A DNA stretch of 64,000 nt from Paenibacillus kribbensis (GCF_002240415.1 NZ_CP020028.1:1575501-1639500), one strand, 5' to 3'; counted from the stretch's first letter, positions 8,401-17,298 are shown. The notes: generated by a model not told the origin, from the sequence alone. Made by a program: numbers and translations.

Positions 8401-11400
8401 GGCGACCCCGGCCCTACAGGATGAAGCGGTGACGTCAGACAAACTGGCGGAGGAAAGTGTAACCTCTACCAAGCTATCTGCCCATTCCGTGCAGTCCGGG
8501 CATATTACAGATGAAGCCGTGCAAAGCAATCACTTGGCTGTGGCGGCTGTGGAGTCGACACATTTGGCTGCCGGAGCAGTGACCTCGGTTCATTTACAGG
8601 CTTCCTCAGTGCTAACGAGACATCTGGCCCCGGACAGTATATCCGGTCGTGCGCTTCAAGCAGAAAGTATCACTTCGGAAAAACTGGCAGCACACTCGGT
8701 GCAAGCGACGAATCTCGCGGAAGGAAGCGTGGGCCCTTCACATTTGTCTGAGCAGGCCGTACACACCCGGCATCTGGCAACAGGAGCGGTACAGGATAAA
8801 GCACTGGCAGAGGGGGCAGTGAAGTCTGTGCATATTGCATCGGAGTCCATCCGGCCGCACCATCTGCGCATCGGAAGCATCCAGGGTGTGCATATCGCAT
8901 CAGATACGATATCGACCCACGCCTTGCAAGATGAGTCTGTTACGTCAGACAAACTGGCGGAGGAAAGTGTAACCTCTACCAAGCTATCTATCCATTCGGT
9001 GCAGTCCGGGCATATTACAGATGAAGCCGTACAAACCAGTCACCTGGCTGTGGCAGCTGTGGATTCGACACATTTGGCTGCCGGAGCAGTGACCTCGGTT
9101 CATATACAGGCTTCCTCAGTGCTGACGAGACATTTGGCCCAGGACAGTGTATCTGGTCGGGCGCTCCAAGCAGAAAGTATCACCTCGGAAAAGCTGGCGG
9201 CACGCTCTGTGCAAGCGACGAATCTGGCGGAAGGAAGCGTGGGCCCTTCACATTTGTCTGAGCAGGCCGTACACACTCGGCATTTGGCAGCAGGAGCGGT
9301 ACAGGACAAAGCGCTGGCAGAAGGGGCAGTGAAGTCTGTGCATATTGCATCGGAGTCAATCCAGCCGCACCATCTGCAAAATGGAACCATCCGGGGCGTG
9401 CATATTGCATCAGATACGATATCGACCCACGCTTTGCAAGATGAGTCCGTTACGTCTGACAAACTGGCGGATGAGAGCGTGACAGCTGCCAAAATATCAC
9501 CTTATTCCATCCAGCCGTGGCACATTGTCGACGAAGCTGTGCAAGGGAATCATGTGGCAGAAGAGGCTATCCAGTCGAACCATTTGGCCCCGGAATCCGT
9601 CACCTCTTCCCATTTGCAGGCTTCGGCAGTGACGACCCAGCATATTGCGCCGGGGAGTATATCGGTTCACGCCCTCCAGTCAGGAAGCGTGAACAGTGAG
9701 AAGCTTGCGCTTCGGGCGGTGCATGCTTCGAATCTGGCGGAAGCCAGTGTAAGCTCCGTACATCTGACGGAGCATGTCGTACACCCTCAGCATCTGGCCG
9801 ATGGGGCGGTCCAAGGATCTGCGCTGGCAGAAGGAGCGGTACAGTCAAAACATATCGCTTTGGATTCCGTCCAGTCGGAGCATCTGCAAGCAGGGGCCAT
9901 CCAGCAACAGCATGTAGGAGGGCAGGCGGTGTCGGAGGATGCCTTGCAGGAAGGAGCGGTTACGTCCAGCAAGATCGCGAATGGAGCGGTGCAGTCCTGG
10001 CATGTGGCTAAGGAGTCCATTCAAGACCAACATCTGGCTCCTGACAGTATATCCGGTCGGGCGCTCCAAGCAGAAAGTATCACCTCGGAAAAGCTGGCGG
10101 CACGCTCAGTGCAAGCGACGAATCTGGCGGAAGGAAGCGTGGGCCCTTCACATTTGTCTGAGCAGGCCGTACACACTCGGCATTTGGCAGCAGGAGCGGT
10201 ACAGGACAAAGCGCTGGCAGAAGGTGCAGTGAAGTCTGTGCATATTGCATCGGAGTCGATCCAGCCGCACCATCTGCAAAACGGAACCATCCAGGGCGTG
10301 CATATTGCATCAGATACGATATCGACCCACGCTTTGCAAGATGAGTCCGTTACGTCTGACAAACTGGCGGATGAGAGCGTGACAGCTGCCAAAATATCAC
10401 CTTATTCCATCCAGCCGTGGCACATTGTCGACGAAGCTGTGCAAGGAAATCATGTGGCAGAAGAGGCTATCCAGTCGAACCATTTGGCCCCGGAATCCGT
10501 CGCCTCTTCCCATTTGCAGGCTTCGGCAGTGACGACCCGGCATATTGCGCCGGGGAGTATATCGGTTCACGCCCTCCAGGCAGGAAGCGTGAACAGTGAG
10601 AAGCTTGCGCTTCGGGCGGTGCATGCTTCGAATCTGGCGGAAGCCAGTGTAAGCTCCGTACATCTGACAGAGCATGTCGTACACCCTCAGCATCTGGCCG
10701 ATGGGGCGGTCCAAGGATCTGCGCTGGCAGAAGGCGCAGTGCAGTCAAAACATATCGCTTTGGATTCCGTCCAGTCGGAGCATCTGCAAGCAGGGGCCAT
10801 CCAGCAACAGCATGTAGGAGGGCAGGCGGTGTCGGAGGATGCCTTGCAGGAAGGAGCGGTTACGTCCAGCAAGATCGCGAATGGAGCGGTGCAGTCCTGG
10901 CATGTGGCTAAGGAGTCCATTCAAGACCAACACATGGCCCCTGACAGTATATCGGGTCGTGCGCTTCAAGCAGAAAGTATCACCTCGGAAAAGCTGGCGG
11001 CACGCTCAGTGCAAGCGACGAATCTGGCGGAAGATAGCGTGGGTCCTTCCCATTTGTCTGAGCAGGCCGTACACACTCGGCATTTAGCAGCAGGAGCAGT
11101 ACAGGACAAAGCGCTGGCAGAAGGAGCAGTGAAGTCTGTGCATATTGCATCGGAGTCGATCCAGCCGCACCATCTGGAAAATGGAACCATCCGGGGTGTG
11201 CATATCGCATCAGATACGATATCGACCCACGCCTTGCAAGATGAGTCTGTTACGTCTGACAAACTGGCGGATGAGAGCGTGACAGCAGCTAAAATATCAC
11301 CTTATTCCATCCAGCCGTGGCACATTATCGACGAAGCTGTGCAAGGGAATCATGTGGCAGAAGAGGCTATCCAGTCGAACCATTTGGCCCCGGAATCCGT

Positions 11401-13075
11401 CGCCTCTTCCCATTTACAGGCTTCGGCAGTGACGACCCAGCATATTGCGCCGGGGAGTATATCGGTTCACGCCCTCCAGGCAGGAAGCGTGAACAGTGAG
11501 AAGCTTGCGCTTCGGGCAGTGCATGCTTCGAATTTGGCGGAAGCCAGTGTAAGCTCCGTACATCTGACGGAGCATGTCGTACACCCTCAGCATCTGGCCG
11601 ATGGGGCGGTCCAAGGATCTGCGCTGGCAGAAGGCGCAGTGCAGTCAAAACATATCGCTTTGGATTCCGTCCAGTCGGAGCATCTGCAAGCAGGGGCCAT
11701 CCAGCAACAGCATGTAGGCAGCCAGGCGGTGTCGGAGGATGCCTTGCAGGAAGGAGCGGTTACGTCCAGCAAGATCGCGAATGGAGCGGTGCAGTCCTGG
11801 CATGTGGCTAAGGAGTCCATTCAAGACCAACACATGGCCCCGGACAGTATATCGAGTCGTGCGCTTCAATCGGAAAGCATCACCTCGGAAAAGCTGGCGG
11901 ATGAGAGTGTGACAGCGGCCAAAATATCACCTTATTCCATCCAGCCGTGGCACATTATCGACGAAGCTGTGCAAGGGAATCATGTGGCAGAAGAGGCTAT
12001 CCAGTCGAACCATTTGGCCCCGGAATCCGTCGCCTCTTCCCATTTGCAGGCTTCGGCAGTGACGACCCAGCATATTGCGCCGGGGAGTATATCGGTTCAC
12101 GCCCTCCAGGCAGGAAGCGTGAACAGTGAGAAGCTTGCGCCTCGGGCAGTGCGTGCTTCGAATCTGGCGGAAGCTAGCGTAAGCTCCGTACATCTGACGG
12201 AGCATGCCGTACACCCTCAGCATCTGGCCGATGGGGCGGTCCAAGGATCTGCGCTGGCAGAAGGCGCAGTGCAGTCAAAACATATCGCTTTGGAATCCGT
12301 CCAGCCGGAGCATCTGCAAGCAGGGGCCATCCAGCAACAGCATATAGGCGGGCAGGCGGTGTCGGAGGATGCCTTACAGGAAGGAGCGGTTACGTCTGGC
12401 AAGATCGCGAATGGAGCAGTACAGTCCTGGCATGTGGCTGAGGAGTCCATTGAAGGCCGACACATTGGCGAGGGAGTCATTGATACGTATCACCTGAAGC
12501 CGGGGGCGGTGACACTGGCTCAGCTATCCACAGATATTCACCTCTCGGGGCTTTTGCCGGAGGAAGGCATCAGTGGCGACAGACTCCAGGCTGATAGTGT
12601 ATCTCGCAGCCATCTGAAAGCTCAGGCCGTCGACAGTGAGGTGCTGGGCCCGGAAGCTGTAGGATCGGAGCATCTGCAGGCAGCTGCGATACAAAGCCAT
12701 CACCTGGCAGAACAGAGCATTGAAGGGCATCATCTGGTGGAAGGCTCCGTAGGCTCGCGTGAGCTGGAGCTGAGCGCAGTGAAGCCGGAGCATCTGAGCA
12801 TCACTCCTGTTCGCACCTGTGCGAATCAGCCTGCATTGCAGCAGTTCGGCAGAGCACCGTTTCTTCTGAAGGGCAGTGAAGGAGAGACGGAGGTTACGAT
12901 TGTATTCGGGGAGCCTTTTGTGAACCCGGACTATACGCTTGTAGCCATGACCAACCATCCTCTTTTTCATGCGACACTAAAATCACAGACACCCGGTGGT
13001 GCGGTGATCGTCGTAACCAAATGGAACGAAACCTCGCACAACTACGGCATTGTCTCATGGATTGCCATCGGTTAA
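5459..13075 (+). CDS. Giant decapeptide-repeat protein with WIAG-type C-terminal tail
   Basis: About 2,538 residues from the TTG at 5459, which follows AAGGGAGAG at ideal spacing; the frame is open back to a GTG at 5357 and an ATG at 5441, but neither has an RBS. Residues 1 to about 120 are basic, then acidic/Pro-rich, with no signal peptide. From about base 5850 to 12800 the protein is about 230 uninterrupted ten-residue repeats with the pattern [S/A]-V-x-S-x-[H/K]-[L/I]-A-x-[E/G/D] (examples SVTSDKLADE, AIQSNHLAPE). Similar repeats occur in phage tail fibres and bacterial surface proteins and suggest a long beta-solenoid or trimeric stalk. The last 90 residues form a separate globular domain (VAMTNHP, ending SWIAIG) resembling what I recall as the WIAG-tail domain of Paenibacillus. 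It is probably a surface or spore-surface filament; function and location are inferred. GC is clearly higher than in flanking genes. Confidence 0.85.
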   Translation: MKNKSRKTTRIKKPLYSVIDPDLNELSMIQRLKPQPAERETEARLHQVASPPPPTEEVLEKQTVVEPEVHIVHETEVESEDTEETQVSMEEANEPEPQPDPIDVEEILNNKKAPHVNNAFIYTDDLSDLAVTGEKIAPASIDSSKLKQESIQTEYLADYAVQTIKIADGAVTSAKIAPDSITVEHISDASVSGSKLQDRSIGGEKLRDGSITPEKLADKIISGDHIANGSIESRHFKHWIVSPDMLQDHAVTSEKIRSGTIQSNNLANEAIDSSKLGEQSVTTSKLRDGAVDGSKIQAGSIESAHLTDHAVHARHLAPGSISRQQLSSGIVGKEQLEEGAVSGRHLEHEAVSGEHIQVETIERKHVSPGAIGEEQIGTGEVTARHLADRSIQSNKLADQSVGSLQIVDQSVTSSKISDQSILPHKIADEAVLTRHIAASAIKGRQLAPEAVSSLHLQSEIIRKHHIVAEAVTEKHLQSGAVTSQKIAMGAILDHHVANQAVKENHIAPNSIKSDKIAEEAVTEAKIGAGAVTGDKIAPQTITHVHIATGVIREDHLANNSVGGKALQAQAVESKHLAHSSVLSEHLREGSVGTSAMQGQSVTADILGEGAVQTGHLANGAVYSHHLQDHSVTSLKLSPESVATDKINDLAITAPKLAEGSVTSSKLSARSVQPWHITDKAVQSNHLAIEAVEANHLAPESVTSDHLKSASVQTKHLAPDSVSGHALQSESVTSEKLAARAVQASNLAENSVGPGHLAAHAVHTRHLAPGAVQETILADGAVKSVHISPESIQSEHLQSGVIEGEHIALQAIATPALQDEVITSAKLAEGSVTSTKLSAHSVQSGHITDEAVQSNHLAVAAVDSAHLAAGAVTSVHLQASSVLTRHLAQDSVSGRALQAESITSEKLAARSVQATNLAEDSVGPSHLSAQAVHTRHLAAGAVQETALAEGAVKSVHIAPESIQSEHLQNGVIEGEHIALQAVATPALQDEAVTSDKLAEESVTSTKLSAHSVQSGHITDEAVQSNHLAVAAVESTHLAAGAVTSVHLQASSVLTRHLAPDSISGRALQAESITSEKLAAHSVQATNLAEGSVGPSHLSEQAVHTRHLATGAVQDKALAEGAVKSVHIASESIRPHHLRIGSIQGVHIASDTISTHALQDESVTSDKLAEESVTSTKLSIHSVQSGHITDEAVQTSHLAVAAVDSTHLAAGAVTSVHIQASSVLTRHLAQDSVSGRALQAESITSEKLAARSVQATNLAEGSVGPSHLSEQAVHTRHLAAGAVQDKALAEGAVKSVHIASESIQPHHLQNGTIRGVHIASDTISTHALQDESVTSDKLADESVTAAKISPYSIQPWHIVDEAVQGNHVAEEAIQSNHLAPESVTSSHLQASAVTTQHIAPGSISVHALQSGSVNSEKLALRAVHASNLAEASVSSVHLTEHVVHPQHLADGAVQGSALAEGAVQSKHIALDSVQSEHLQAGAIQQQHVGGQAVSEDALQEGAVTSSKIANGAVQSWHVAKESIQDQHLAPDSISGRALQAESITSEKLAARSVQATNLAEGSVGPSHLSEQAVHTRHLAAGAVQDKALAEGAVKSVHIASESIQPHHLQNGTIQGVHIASDTISTHALQDESVTSDKLADESVTAAKISPYSIQPWHIVDEAVQGNHVAEEAIQSNHLAPESVASSHLQASAVTTRHIAPGSISVHALQAGSVNSEKLALRAVHASNLAEASVSSVHLTEHVVHPQHLADGAVQGSALAEGAVQSKHIALDSVQSEHLQAGAIQQQHVGGQAVSEDALQEGAVTSSKIANGAVQSWHVAKESIQDQHMAPDSISGRALQAESITSEKLAARSVQATNLAEDSVGPSHLSEQAVHTRHLAAGAVQDKALAEGAVKSVHIASESIQPHHLENGTIRGVHIASDTISTHALQDESVTSDKLADESVTAAKISPYSIQPWHIIDEAVQGNHVAEEAIQSNHLAPESVASSHLQASAVTTQHIAPGSISVHALQAGSVNSEKLALRAVHASNLAEASVSSVHLTEHVVHPQHLADGAVQGSALAEGAVQSKHIALDSVQSEHLQAGAIQQQHVGSQAVSEDALQEGAVTSSKIANGAVQSWHVAKESIQDQHMAPDSISSRALQSESITSEKLADESVTAAKISPYSIQPWHIIDEAVQGNHVAEEAIQSNHLAPESVASSHLQASAVTTQHIAPGSISVHALQAGSVNSEKLAPRAVRASNLAEASVSSVHLTEHAVHPQHLADGAVQGSALAEGAVQSKHIALESVQPEHLQAGAIQQQHIGGQAVSEDALQEGAVTSGKIANGAVQSWHVAEESIEGRHIGEGVIDTYHLKPGAVTLAQLSTDIHLSGLLPEEGISGDRLQADSVSRSHLKAQAVDSEVLGPEAVGSEHLQAAAIQSHHLAEQSIEGHHLVEGSVGSRELELSAVKPEHLSITPVRTCANQPALQQFGRAPFLLKGSEGETEVTIVFGEPFVNPDYTLVAMTNHPLFHATLKSQTPGGAVIVVTKWNETSHNYGIVSWIAIG
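7531..9480 (+). repeat. 510-bp tandem repeats inside the giant gene
   Basis: Matching segments start at 7531, 8041, 8551 and 9061, exactly 510 bp (17 decapeptides) apart; the segment at 7531 is more diverged. The repeats preserve frame. Confidence 0.8.
9121..12450 (+). repeat. 900-bp near-identical tandem repeats inside the giant gene
   Basis: Units starting near 9121, 10021 and 10921 are 900 bp (30 decapeptides) each and almost identical. A fourth unit from 11821 is 630 bp because nine decapeptides (270 bp) are missing after TCGGAAAAGCTGGCGG. Phase with the 30-bp basic unit is always kept, which points to unequal crossing-over. Confidence 0.9.
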
Positions 13076-13101
13076 TCAAGGCGTTATTACATGACATTTA
13101 T

Positions 13102-13148
13102 AGCGTGCGGCTCGTGTGTTTTCCAGATACAGAGCTACGCGCTTTTTT
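13102..13148 (+). terminator. Terminator of the giant repeat gene
   Basis: AGCGTGCGGCTC and GAGCTACGCGCT pair with one mismatch and two G-T pairs, followed by TTTTTT. Confidence 0.65.
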
Positions 13149-13233
13149 CATATACTTTTCACATATTTCTTCCACAATTATCCCGAATTCTCCTGATAAG
13201 CTAAAGATACTTTAAAGGAGAGGTGATTCAATC

Positions 13234-13755
13234 ATGAAAAAATGGACTAAAAATGCAGCAGCCGTATTGACCGTAGTAAGCGTACTGGGAGGAGCAAGCA
13301 GCGCATTTGCCGCTACAGCAACAACGACTCCAGCCACAACTGCACCAGCTACTAAAGCTCCTGCGGTTACAACACCAGCTACCAAAACCCCTGCAAAAGC
13401 ACCTGTGACAAAAACACCTGTAGTGAAAGCACCTGTTAAAAAAGCTGCAGTGGCACATAAAGCAACAACAAAAGCGAAAAAAGCTCCTGCCAAAAAAGCA
13501 GTTGCCAAAAAAGTGGTGAGCCATAAAGTAAAAGCAGTGAAAGCGAAGCATCGTACAGTTAAACACCATGCCGTTAAACATAAAGCGACAGCTCACAAAA
13601 CTCGTGCACATCATGCTGTAGCTAAAAAAGCAGCTCACAAAGTAGTTCACAAAGCTCCGGTTAAAAAAGCAGCACCTGCAAAAACAGCTCCAAAAACAGC
13701 AGTGAAAACAGCTCCGAAAGCAGCAGCTAAAGCAGTAACCACAACCAAAAAATAA
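13234..13755 (+). CDS. Exported Lys/His/Ala-rich low-complexity protein
   Basis: The ATG follows AAAGGAGAGGTG. The 173-residue product starts with a signal peptide (MKKWTK, hydrophobic core, ASSAFAA, cleavage near residue 27). The rest is low complexity: first Thr/Pro/Ala repeats (TTPATTAPATKAP), then strongly basic AKKA, KHH and HKA blocks like histone-H1-type tails. No catalytic domain is visible. The charge suggests binding to teichoic acids, DNA or another polyanion at the cell surface or in the matrix; this is inference. It is monocistronic with its own terminator and lies between the giant surface-type gene and a two-component system. Confidence 0.75.
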   Translation: MKKWTKNAAAVLTVVSVLGGASSAFAATATTTPATTAPATKAPAVTTPATKTPAKAPVTKTPVVKAPVKKAAVAHKATTKAKKAPAKKAVAKKVVSHKVKAVKAKHRTVKHHAVKHKATAHKTRAHHAVAKKAAHKVVHKAPVKKAAPAKTAPKTAVKTAPKAAAKAVTTTKK

Positions 13756-13814
13756 GGTTGAAGTGCAGTCAGTTTTCAGTTCGCCTGGTATATACAGCAG
13801 CGATTCATGATAAG

Positions 13815-13849
13815 AAAAGACGGGACCGGGAACGGTATACCCGTCTTTT
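13815..13849 (+). terminator. Terminator of the Lys/His-rich gene
   Basis: AAAAGACGGG and CCCGTCTTTT form a 10-bp stem with the T-run inside the 3' arm. Confidence 0.85.
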
Positions 13850-13924
13850 GTCTATTTTGCTGGGCTTCTGTTAAGCTAACAGAGAGGATGGAACCATCCA
13901 GAACAACAGCAAGGGGTTATGGTC

Positions 13925-14635
13925 ATGACAAAAATAGTAGTGGTGGATGACGACGTGTTCATTTTGCAATTAATATCTGAGTATTTGAAAAAAGAATCCT
14001 ACGAGGTCACTTCCTTCTCCAGTGGCAAAAACCTGATAGAGCATATCCGTACGGACCATCCAGACTGCCTCGTTCTTGATATCATGATGCCCGGAATTGA
14101 TGGACTTTCCCTGCTGACTCAGCTTCGTGAGTTTACGGAAATGCCAATTATTATGATTTCCGCGCGCGGTGAGGAAAGTGATCGTATCCACGGGCTGGAG
14201 CTGGGATGCAGCGATTTTTTGACCAAGCCCTTTAATCCGCGGGAGCTGGTTGGGAGGGTCAAAGCGATGCTGCGACTGAGTAAGGCTGGAACGTCTGCAC
14301 CGGATGATAAGGGGGCGCCAGGAAGCGCAGAAGTATGTCGAGCGGGCAATCTGTGTATTTTTGCAGATTTTCGTAAGGTCACTGTGGATGGACAAGAGTT
14401 AAATTTGACCTCCCGTGAGTTTGATCTGCTGCTGTTTCTCTCAAATCATTTGGAAAGACCTTTTGGCAGAGAGCATCTGATTCAGCAGGTGTGGAGCTAT
14501 GATTTTATAGGTGATGTGAGGGTCGTGGACGATCTGGTCAAACGAATTCGCAAAAAGCTGGCGGAATACCACTCTACGCTCGTCATTAATACCGTTTGGG
14601 GATTCGGATATAAAGCAACGGTTCAGGGGCAGTAG
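13925..14635 (+). CDS. OmpR/PhoB-family response regulator
   Basis: The start at 13925 has AAGGGG 8 bases upstream; the ATG at 13919 is too close. The 236 residues contain a receiver domain with the acidic pocket (VVVDDD), the phospho-acceptor Asp in LDIMMPG, and the conserved Lys in TKPFNP. A C-terminal winged helix follows (LTSREFDLLL, then VDDLVKRIRKKL and NTVWGFGYK), which binds DNA. It pairs with the histidine kinase two bases downstream. The stimulus and regulon are unknown. Confidence 0.93.
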   Translation: MTKIVVVDDDVFILQLISEYLKKESYEVTSFSSGKNLIEHIRTDHPDCLVLDIMMPGIDGLSLLTQLREFTEMPIIMISARGEESDRIHGLELGCSDFLTKPFNPRELVGRVKAMLRLSKAGTSAPDDKGAPGSAEVCRAGNLCIFADFRKVTVDGQELNLTSREFDLLLFLSNHLERPFGREHLIQQVWSYDFIGDVRVVDDLVKRIRKKLAEYHSTLVINTVWGFGYKATVQGQ

Positions 14636-14637
14636 CC

Positions 14638-16017
14638 ATGCGTACGATGAGAGCTAAAATACTGCTGTCCCTATCTATCGCAATGCTCATTACTGTCTGT
14701 ATTACGGTAGTTTTGTTCATCAGGCTTATCGACGATCTACTCGTAAATCAGGCTAAATCCAAGCTTCATGAACAGGCACGCAAAGCCGTCCATATTATGA
14801 GCGACGGAGGCTTTGACCGGCTGGATAACGCTGAGCTTAACTATGTCATCAAAGGTATGCTTTTGTCTGCCGATTATTTTATTTTAAGCACGGATAATCG
14901 TATCATCGACTCCAGCGTGTCTGGAGTGGAGGGGAAGAAGATAGAGAGCTTGCTCTTGATCCGTCAGGGATTTTTTGCATCTGTTCATCCGTCTGCCCAT
15001 GATCTGGCTTCCGTACATGAAGGGGTTGCCGTGTTTCAAGGTAAAAAGATACTGTTTACAAATGAAGAATTACCCGGACAACCTTTTCGAATTTTTGTAT
15101 ACTCGCCGTTGTCTTCATTGAGAGCGCTCTATGTCCCGTTAATGAGAACTACAATATTGTCTATCGTGGCGAGCTTTCTGGTGATTCTCGTTATTGGGCT
15201 GATGGTTGTTTCACGACTGGTACGCCCGCTCAAGCGATTGAAGGAGGCTGTAGGCAACTATGAGCCGAATCAACCACAGGATAGTGATTTTCCGCAGGCA
15301 GACAAAAGTGAAATTGGAGAACTGATCGGCACCTTTCATTCCATGTCGGCCCGTATTCAGCAGCATCACAACGGTCAGATTGAATTTTTGCAAAATGTTT
15401 CTCACGAGCTAAGGACACCGTTAATGTCCATTCAAGGCTACGTATATGCCATTCAGGATCAAGTGGTATCCCAGGACGAGGGGCTTGGTATCATTAAAGT
15501 GCAGTCCCAGCGATTAATTGATATGGTGGAAAAGCTGCTGCAGCTATCAAGGCTGGAGGCGTTGAATGAAGAGTGGCCTGTTTCTTTGATAGATCTTGGA
15601 AGCATGGCAGAGGACGCTGTTCATTTGTTGATGCCGGTGGCTGCTGAACGCTCGATCTCGCTTCGTGTGGAGGGGGAGGGCCTGCATGTGGCCGTTCCAG
15701 CCGAGCAATTGTTCCGCATGATATTGAATTTGTTGCAAAATGCGGTTCGACACACCTCTACGGAGGTTGTCATTCATTTGGAGGCGGGGACAACACCGGA
15801 GGTTGTATGGGTTATGCATGTGGATGATGATGGAGAAGGACTGACTGAACAAGAGGCAGCCGAGGTGTTCGGGAGATTTTATACGGGTTCGAACGGTGTC
15901 ACGGGTCTGGGATTGGCTATTTGCCGTCAAATTGCTTCCCGGCTGGGCGGTGAACTGAGCTGTACACGTTCACCATTGGGCGGAGCGCGGTTCAGTTATA
16001 TACAACATATGTTATAA
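14638..16017 (+). CDS. Two-component sensor histidine kinase
   Basis: It starts 2 bases after the response regulator, with the RBS (AGGGGCAG) inside that gene's end. The 459 residues show a first membrane helix (about 8-28), an extracytoplasmic sensor of about 130 residues, a second helix (about 170-190), HAMP, a dimerisation/phospho-acceptor box (VSHELRTPLMS), and an ATPase domain with N box (NLLQNAVRHTS), G1 (DDDGEGL) and G2 (GLGLAICRQIA). It should autophosphorylate and pass phosphate to the upstream regulator. Confidence 0.93.
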   Translation: MRTMRAKILLSLSIAMLITVCITVVLFIRLIDDLLVNQAKSKLHEQARKAVHIMSDGGFDRLDNAELNYVIKGMLLSADYFILSTDNRIIDSSVSGVEGKKIESLLLIRQGFFASVHPSAHDLASVHEGVAVFQGKKILFTNEELPGQPFRIFVYSPLSSLRALYVPLMRTTILSIVASFLVILVIGLMVVSRLVRPLKRLKEAVGNYEPNQPQDSDFPQADKSEIGELIGTFHSMSARIQQHHNGQIEFLQNVSHELRTPLMSIQGYVYAIQDQVVSQDEGLGIIKVQSQRLIDMVEKLLQLSRLEALNEEWPVSLIDLGSMAEDAVHLLMPVAAERSISLRVEGEGLHVAVPAEQLFRMILNLLQNAVRHTSTEVVIHLEAGTTPEVVWVMHVDDDGEGLTEQEAAEVFGRFYTGSNGVTGLGLAICRQIASRLGGELSCTRSPLGGARFSYIQHML

Positions 16018-16058
16018 ATGAGTGCAAAAATGGTTGAAACTGATCGTTTTTCGGGCTT

Positions 16059-16095
16059 AACCTTCCGTTGATGTGACAAAAGATGGGAGGTTTTT
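16059..16095 (+). terminator. Terminator of the two-component operon
   Basis: AACCTTCC and GGGAGGTT form a stem (one G-T pair) around a loop of about 16 bases, then TTTTT. Confidence 0.6.
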
Positions 16096-16159
16096 GGGCT
16101 TATTTTAGATATTGCTTGACTGGCAGGCACTAAACTGAGTAAAATTGTTCGTATATACC

Positions 16160-16188
16160 TTGACTCATGAACGTCGTTTTTTTAGATA
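16160..16188 (+). promoter_or_regulatory. Predicted sigma-A promoter of oppD
   Basis: TTGACT, 17-base spacer, TAGATA, about 43 bases before the oppD start codon. Confidence 0.5.
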
Positions 16189-16230
16189 GTGGTCAATAAT
16201 AGTGATGAATAAAAATGAAAGAGTGATGAG

Positions 16231-17298
16231 ATGAACCGCCTTTTGGAAGTGAAGGACTTAACGATATCTTTCAAGACCCGTCAGGGACTAGTGCAGGCCA
16301 TTCGTGGCGTAAACTTTCATGTCAATAAAGGAGAGACGCTGGCCATTGTCGGTGAATCCGGCTCAGGCAAAAGCGTAACCTCACAGGCTGTAATGAAGCT
16401 TATTCCGACCCCTCCCGGTATTTATCAAAAGGGTCAAATTTTATTTGACGGGGAAGAGCTGATTAATAAAACCGAAAAGCAGATGCAAAAAATTCGTGGT
16501 AAGGAAATCGGTCTGATTTCTCAGGACCCAATGACTTCCCTTAATCCGACAATGAAGGTCGGCAAGCAGATCACGGAAGTGCTTTTCAAGCATGAAAAGA
16601 TATCCAAGGACGCTGCTTATAAGCGGGGCATTGAGTTGCTTACCCTGGTAGGTATTCCGCATCCAGAGCAGCGCTTTAACCAGTATCCGCATGAGTTCAG
16701 TGGCGGTATGCGTCAACGTGTCGTGATTGCGATGGCACTGGCTGCTAACCCCAAGCTTCTGATTGCCGATGAACCGACGACTGCGCTGGACGTAACGATT
16801 CAAGCTCAAATTTTGGAATTGATGAAGGACCTTCAGAAGAAGATCGACACTTCCATCATCTTTATTACCCATGACCTCGGCGTTGTAGCGAAAATGGCGG
16901 ATCGCGTGGCTGTTATGTATGCCGGACAAATCGTGGAAACAGGTACGGTTCATGAAATTTTCTATAATCCAAAACATCCATATACTTGGGGGCTTCTCGC
17001 TTCCATGCCAAGTTTGGACAGCCATGGTCAGAAGCTGGCAGCTATTCCGGGAACACCACCGGATCTGTTACACCCACCTGTAGGCGATGCTTTTGCAGCC
17101 CGCAGTGCTTATGCCATGAAGATTGACTTTGAGAAAGAGCCTCCACTCTTTCAATTATCCGATACACACTTTGTGAAATCATGGCTGCTGCATCCAGATG
17201 CGCCTGCGGTTGAGCCACCAGAGGCGGTAAAGGCCAAGCTTCGCAAGCTGGATAATGCATTTGAAAAGCCGGTTTTGGTAGAACAATACAGCGTTTAA
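16231..17298 (+). CDS. oppD: Oligopeptide ABC transporter ATP-binding protein OppD
   Basis: 355 residues. Walker A GESGSGKS, Q-loop (SQDPMTSLNP), signature SGGMRQR, Walker B LLIADEP and H-loop ITHD are all intact. The C-terminal extension (GDAFAARSAYAMKIDFE, then WLLHPDAP) is the low-GC Gram-positive OppD form, in which the cysteines of the usual GCxFxxRCP motif are replaced. It hydrolyses ATP to drive oligopeptide uptake at the membrane. It stands alone here: no binding protein, permease or OppF is adjacent, so the partner genes must be elsewhere, or it serves several transporters. It has its own promoter and terminator. Confidence 0.9.
   Translation: MNRLLEVKDLTISFKTRQGLVQAIRGVNFHVNKGETLAIVGESGSGKSVTSQAVMKLIPTPPGIYQKGQILFDGEELINKTEKQMQKIRGKEIGLISQDPMTSLNPTMKVGKQITEVLFKHEKISKDAAYKRGIELLTLVGIPHPEQRFNQYPHEFSGGMRQRVVIAMALAANPKLLIADEPTTALDVTIQAQILELMKDLQKKIDTSIIFITHDLGVVAKMADRVAVMYAGQIVETGTVHEIFYNPKHPYTWGLLASMPSLDSHGQKLAAIPGTPPDLLHPPVGDAFAARSAYAMKIDFEKEPPLFQLSDTHFVKSWLLHPDAPAVEPPEAVKAKLRKLDNAFEKPVLVEQYSV

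Noticed and set aside
7531..12450. Regular repeat array resembling a CRISPR or satellite
   Set aside because: All repeat units keep one open reading frame, units are contiguous without unique spacers, and there are no cas genes.
5534..12970. Dozens of minus-strand and frame-shifted open frames inside the giant gene, some Cys-rich and repeated
   Set aside because: They repeat with the 30-bp, 510-bp and 900-bp periods of the real gene, have no RBS, and their composition follows mechanically from its codons.
17042..17260. Loss of iron-sulfur-type cysteines in the OppD C-terminus seen as a defect
   Set aside because: The GDAFAARS form is the normal variant in OppD proteins of low-GC Gram-positives, so it is not unusual.
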